From an uncultured Bacteroidales bacterium (GTDB lineage Bacteria; Bacteroidota; Bacteroidia; Bacteroidales; F082): DNA of 23,286 nucleotides. Shown in pieces: positions 21,003-23,286 of this stretch. A program made the translations under genes and the position numbers. The DNA lies in contig CALEMB010000048.1 in NCBI GenBank assembly GCA_937902805.1, positions 1-23,286 on the forward strand. Reading direction: 5' to 3'. The notes beneath the pieces are model-generated. The model made no database searches, was not told where the DNA came from, and worked only from the letters and a program-made list of their open reading frames with translations. Position 1 is the stretch's first letter, and the number at the start of each line of letters is the position of its first letter.

Positions 21003-21610
21003 TTCTGCCCATAAAGCACTGGATTCAGTGCAGGGTCGTTATACATCTTCATCTGTTTGTAGACCTTCATCACCTTTTCGCCTGTTTTGTAACATTCCAT
21101 CAGTTGGTCGATGGCGGTGCAAAGGTCGGTGTTTTGCTCCAAAAGCACATCCAGTTTGGCTTGGCATTTCGCCTTATGCTCCCCACTGACATCATTGCGT
21201 TCCACCTCGATTTTCATGTGGTAAATCTTCAGTTGAAGGATGGAAAGCCTATCAATGGCCCAAGCTGGACTTTCCGTGTTGAGGGTGGCGTTAGGCTGTG
21301 GCTCAACCTTCTGAAACAGCAGTTGGTAATAGCCGTCAATCATCTCCACGATGTCAGTCCTGTCTTGGTTTGACTTGTCGATACGGCGTTTCAGTGCCAA
21401 AGCTTCCACAGGATCGATGTTCGGGTCGCGGATGAGGTCTTCCAAATGCCATTGCACCGTGTCAATCCACGCTTTATTATAAAGGTACCATTCGATGGTC
21501 AGTTTTTCGTAAGGGTTTTCGCATGGATGATCCACATCGTCAAACTTGTGGTAGTCGACGATGGTTTGGTTGAAAATGGGGAGGATGGGCTCGGTGGAAA
21601 GGATGATCAT
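20999..21610 (-). CDS. DUF4254 protein
   Basis: A 203-residue, mostly helical soluble protein starting MIILSTEPILPIFNQTIVDYH. Characteristic parts are HPCENPYEKLTIEWYLYNKAWIDTVQWHLEDLIRDPNI, LKRRIDKSNQDRTDIVEMID and SPAWAIDRLSILQLKIYHM. I recognise it as the Bacteroidota DUF4254 family, often next to GT9 genes; no function is established to my knowledge. The extension to 21670 (MLNEQSTAFCIPHSALK...) is rejected because it is the translation of the 7-bp repeat CCGCATT in the leader. Its stop overlaps the GT9 start (ATGA), so it may assist that enzyme or be regulated with it. It follows the aminotransferase with 150 bases between. Confidence 0.85.
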   Translation of the reverse strand: MIILSTEPILPIFNQTIVDYHKFDDVDHPCENPYEKLTIEWYLYNKAWIDTVQWHLEDLIRDPNIDPVEALALKRRIDKSNQDRTDIVEMIDGYYQLLFQKVEPQPNATLNTESPAWAIDRLSILQLKIYHMKIEVERNDVSGEHKAKCQAKLDVLLEQNTDLCTAIDQLMECYKTGEKVMKVYKQMKMYNDPALNPVLYGQK

Positions 21611-21623
21611 AATGGTGTGTTTT

Positions 21624-21651
21624 AATGCGGAATGCGGAATGCAGAATGCGG
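21624..21651. repeat. 7-bp tandem repeat in the DUF4254 leader
   Basis: Four consecutive heptamers, AATGCGG, AATGCGG, AATGCAG and AATGCGG, lie 13 bases upstream of the DUF4254 start codon. On the coding strand they read CCGCATT/CTGCATT. Confidence 0.8.
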
Positions 21652-21669
21652 TGCTTTGCTCATTTAGCA

Positions 21670-21737
21670 TTCAGCTATCAGCCGTCAGCAATCAGCTTGG
21701 TTAAACCGAGGCTGACAGCTGATTGCTGATAGCTGAA
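21670..21737. repeat. Inverted repeat between the aminotransferase and DUF4254 genes
   Basis: Left arm TTCAGCTATCAGC...AATCAGCT (21670-21697, with a 7-base insert CGTCAGC) pairs with AGCTGATTGCTGATAGCTGAA (21717-21737). The arms themselves have a 7-bp rhythm (AGCTGAT, TGCTGAT). It could stabilise or end the upstream transcript; there is no T-run. Confidence 0.75.
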
Positions 21738-21760
21738 AGCAATCGAATTCTTGCGTCTTT

Positions 21761-22969
21761 TTAGTGCAGCTTTGCCAGAGCGGCCTTGATGCGCTTCACG
21801 GCCTCGATGAGTTTGTCCTCGGAGGTGGCATACGACAGGCGGATGCAGTCGTCGTTGCCGAAAGCGTTACCGGCGACGCAGGCCACATGGGCGTTGTAAA
21901 GCAACCACATGCAGAGGTCGTCGCTGCCTTTGATGACGGTCTCGCCGTCAGTCTTGCCGTAGAATGCCTTCATCTCGGGGAAGACATAGAAGGCGCCGGC
22001 TGGGGTGTTGCACTTCACTCCAGGGATTTCGTTCAGCAGCTTCACGAAGGTGTCGCGGCGGTGACGGAAGGCCTTCAGCATCTCTTGAATCTCCGTGGAG
22101 TTCTCGGGGCTGAGTTCCATGGCCTTAGCAGCGGCGGCTTGTGCGATGGTGCAGATACCGGAGGTGATTTGGCCTTGGATCTTGTTGGTGGCTTTCACGA
22201 TGGCTTGCGGAGCGGCTATGTAACCGATACGCCAGCCCGTCATGGCATAGCCTTTGGCGACGCCGTTGACGATGACAAGGCGGTCTTTGAGGAACTCAAA
22301 CTGTCCCATGCTCTCGTGCTTGTGCTCATACTGGATGAACTCATAGATTTCGTCGGAGATGATGATGATTTGGGGATATTTTCTCAGCACCTCGGCGATG
22401 GCGGTCAGTTCGGCCTTGTTGAAGACGCTACCGCTGGGGTTGCAAGGCGTGTTGAGCATCAACACCTTGGTCTTGGGCGTGATGGCCTTTTCGAGTTGCT
22501 CGGCCGTGATCTTGAAGTCGTGGGCCATGTCGCTCTTGACGATGACGGGCACGCCACCAGCCAGCTTCACCATTTCGGGGTAGGAGACCCAGAACGGGGC
22601 GGGGATGATGACCTCGTCGCCGTCGTTGACGACAGCCAAAAGGACGTTGTTAATGGCTTGCTTGGCGCCGTTGGAGACCAGCACGTCAGTCTCTTTGTAG
22701 TCGAGGCCGTTGTCGCGTTTCAGCTTGTTGGCGATGGCCTTGCGCAGTGCGGGTGTGCCGGGCACAGGCGGATAATGCGTGTCGTTGCCGTTGATGGCGT
22801 CGATACCGGCTTGTTTGGCCGATTCGGGCGTGTTGAAGTCGGGTTCGCCGATGCTCAAACTGATGACGTCGATGCCTTGGGCTTTCAGCTCGCGGCTCTT
22901 GTTGGTCATGGCCAGCGTTGCCGACTCAGCCATGTTCAAAACTCTGTTGGAAAGGATGATTTCGCTCAT
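21761..22969 (-). CDS. aspC: Class I aminotransferase, aspartate aminotransferase type
   Basis: A 402-residue fold-type I PLP enzyme of the aspartate aminotransferase Ib family, which moves amino groups between aspartate and 2-oxoglutarate or related acids. Landmarks are ISLSIGEPDFNTP, SNGAKQAI, NTPCNPSG (Asn177), ISDEIYE (Asp206, Tyr209), NGVAKGYAMTGWRIGYI (Lys239 forms the PLP aldimine, Arg247) and the C-terminal substrate-binding CIRLSYATS. The start MSEIILSNRV is at 22969; an extension to 23089 runs into the leader and is rejected. A -7 box TACCTTTG lies at 23126-23119 and would give a leader of about 145 bases with folding elements. A long antisense frame (21764-23083) mirrors this gene and is not coding. 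Other substrates are possible within this family. Confidence 0.93.
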   Translation of the reverse strand: MSEIILSNRVLNMAESATLAMTNKSRELKAQGIDVISLSIGEPDFNTPESAKQAGIDAINGNDTHYPPVPGTPALRKAIANKLKRDNGLDYKETDVLVSNGAKQAINNVLLAVVNDGDEVIIPAPFWVSYPEMVKLAGGVPVIVKSDMAHDFKITAEQLEKAITPKTKVLMLNTPCNPSGSVFNKAELTAIAEVLRKYPQIIIISDEIYEFIQYEHKHESMGQFEFLKDRLVIVNGVAKGYAMTGWRIGYIAAPQAIVKATNKIQGQITSGICTIAQAAAAKAMELSPENSTEIQEMLKAFRHRRDTFVKLLNEIPGVKCNTPAGAFYVFPEMKAFYGKTDGETVIKGSDDLCMWLLYNAHVACVAGNAFGNDDCIRLSYATSEDKLIEAVKRIKAALAKLH

Positions 22970-22997
22970 ATTGATGTTGAATTGTTGATTGTTGAAA
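22970..22997. repeat. 7-bp-period repeat just upstream of the aminotransferase start
   Basis: ATTGATG, TTGAATT, GTTGATT and GTTGAAA follow one another in a 7-base rhythm directly before the start codon. They are less exact than the heptamers in the miaB and DUF4254 leaders. Confidence 0.5.
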
Positions 22998-23037
22998 TGA
23001 TAATTCGACGTAGTCAATCGTTTAATTATTGTTTGAC

Positions 23038-23081
23038 GCGAGACTTCGGGACACGAGACACGGGTCTTTTTGTCGTCTCGT
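23038..23081 (-). promoter_or_regulatory. Leader with two alternative hairpin partners upstream of aspC
   Basis: On the transcript, ACGAGAC (23081-23075) can pair perfectly with GTCTCGT (23059-23053) or, with one change, GTCTCGC (23044-23038). The two pairings exclude each other. No riboswitch family is recognised. The element lies between the -7 box and the start codon. Confidence 0.4.
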
Positions 23082-23118
23082 AATCTCAAGTTCCGCAGTC
23101 CTTAAGTCTTAGGAAGGG

Positions 23119-23126
23119 CAAAGGTA
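23119..23126 (-). promoter_or_regulatory. Probable -7 box of the aminotransferase gene
   Basis: TACCTTTG on the minus strand matches TAnnTTTG. No clear -33 element is seen 18-21 bases upstream. Confidence 0.45.
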
Positions 23127-23190
23127 GGCCTTTTTTCGATAGGGTCGGCAGAATAACGCGAAAATCGTCACGGAACCCAAAACAAAAATC

Positions 23191-23286
23191 GGAAAAAGTC
23201 CCTTTTTTGACCCAAAATTTATGGAAAAGGTCCCTTTTTTATGCTGAAATTTTCGGAAAAAGTCCCTTTTTTAGTCGAAATTTTAT
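23191..23286. repeat. 32-bp tandem repeat, three units, running off the right edge
   Basis: Three adjacent units start at 23191, 23223 and 23255, exactly 32 bases apart. All share GGAAAARGTCCCTTTTTT; a variable stretch (GACCC, ATGCTG, AGTCG) and AAATTT follow. The unit length is not a multiple of three and the variable part is too short for CRISPR spacers. The array may continue beyond the window. Confidence 0.85.

Noticed and set aside
21611..21670. Longer N-terminus for the DUF4254 protein
   Set aside because: The added residues (FCIPHSALK) come from the CCGCATT heptamer repeat.
21764..23083. Long plus-strand open frame (439 codons)
   Set aside because: It is exactly antisense to the aminotransferase, whose family motifs and PLP lysine are intact. 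Its composition is that of a reversed G/C-biased gene, and it has no family features.
23191..23286. CRISPR array
   Set aside because: The variable part of each unit is only about 5-6 bases and there is no spacer-sized unique sequence or cas gene.

Overview
The window looks like a chromosomal segment of an uncultured Bacteroidales-type member of Bacteroidota. Several things point the same way. Promoters carry the Bacteroidota -7 box TAnnTTTG with a TTG or TTTG about 18-19 bases upstream. One large protein ends in a type IX secretion system (T9SS) type A sorting domain, and porT sits beside ubiE. There is a bacterial serine palmitoyltransferase of the Bacteroidales type, and DUF2807 and DUF4254 proteins and lipoproteins typical of the phylum. 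Most of the window is ordinary core genome. The unusual material lies in and around the intergenic spaces.

Layout. 1-3242 (minus): a Tyr/His/Ser-rich lipoprotein cut by the left edge, a DUF2807 lipoprotein and a PagL-like outer-membrane lipid A deacylase. 3295-4059 (plus): mazG, divergent from the PagL-like gene. 4060-4493: repeat-rich intergenic DNA with a 9-bp tandem, an 11-bp-period array with a dyad centre and a REP-like palindrome. 4494-6941 (plus): a T9SS-exported protein with two tandem jelly-roll domains, followed by a strong terminator. 6992-7316: three copies of a CCCTTTGCAAAGGG palindrome. 7317-8503 (minus): a TrmH/SpoU-type RNA methyltransferase coupled by ATGA to a DUF559 nuclease-like gene. 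8675-9798 (minus): rpsF-rpsR-rplI. 9880-11762 (minus): radC then a UDP-GlcNAc 2-epimerase. 11871-12125 (minus): rpsT. 12232-14909 (minus): miaB-like and mtaB, coupled by ATGA. 15073-16035 (minus): lplA. 16150-18140 (plus): serine palmitoyltransferase and an SDR that is probably the next sphingolipid enzyme. 18221-18297 (minus): tRNA-Glu(UUC). 18418-22969 (minus): an aminotransferase, DUF4254, GT9, ubiE and porT. 22970-23286: the aminotransferase leader and a 32-bp tandem repeat that runs off the right edge.

Functional links. The T9SS cargo and PorT belong to one secretion route. The Spt/SDR pair fits the first two steps of sphingolipid synthesis, and the PagL-like enzyme would edit lipid A, so the envelope is a recurring theme. 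The two methylthiotransferases both act on A37 of tRNA. The GT9, DUF4254 and 2-epimerase genes suggest surface glycan synthesis.

No large new multi-gene system such as a defence island, CRISPR array or prophage is visible. The strongest unexplained signals are several unrelated short repeat families (7-, 9-, 11- and 32-bp periods, plus three palindromic REP-like families). One of these appears to have inserted in frame inside the 2-epimerase gene, and another lies beside the DUF559 nuclease gene.
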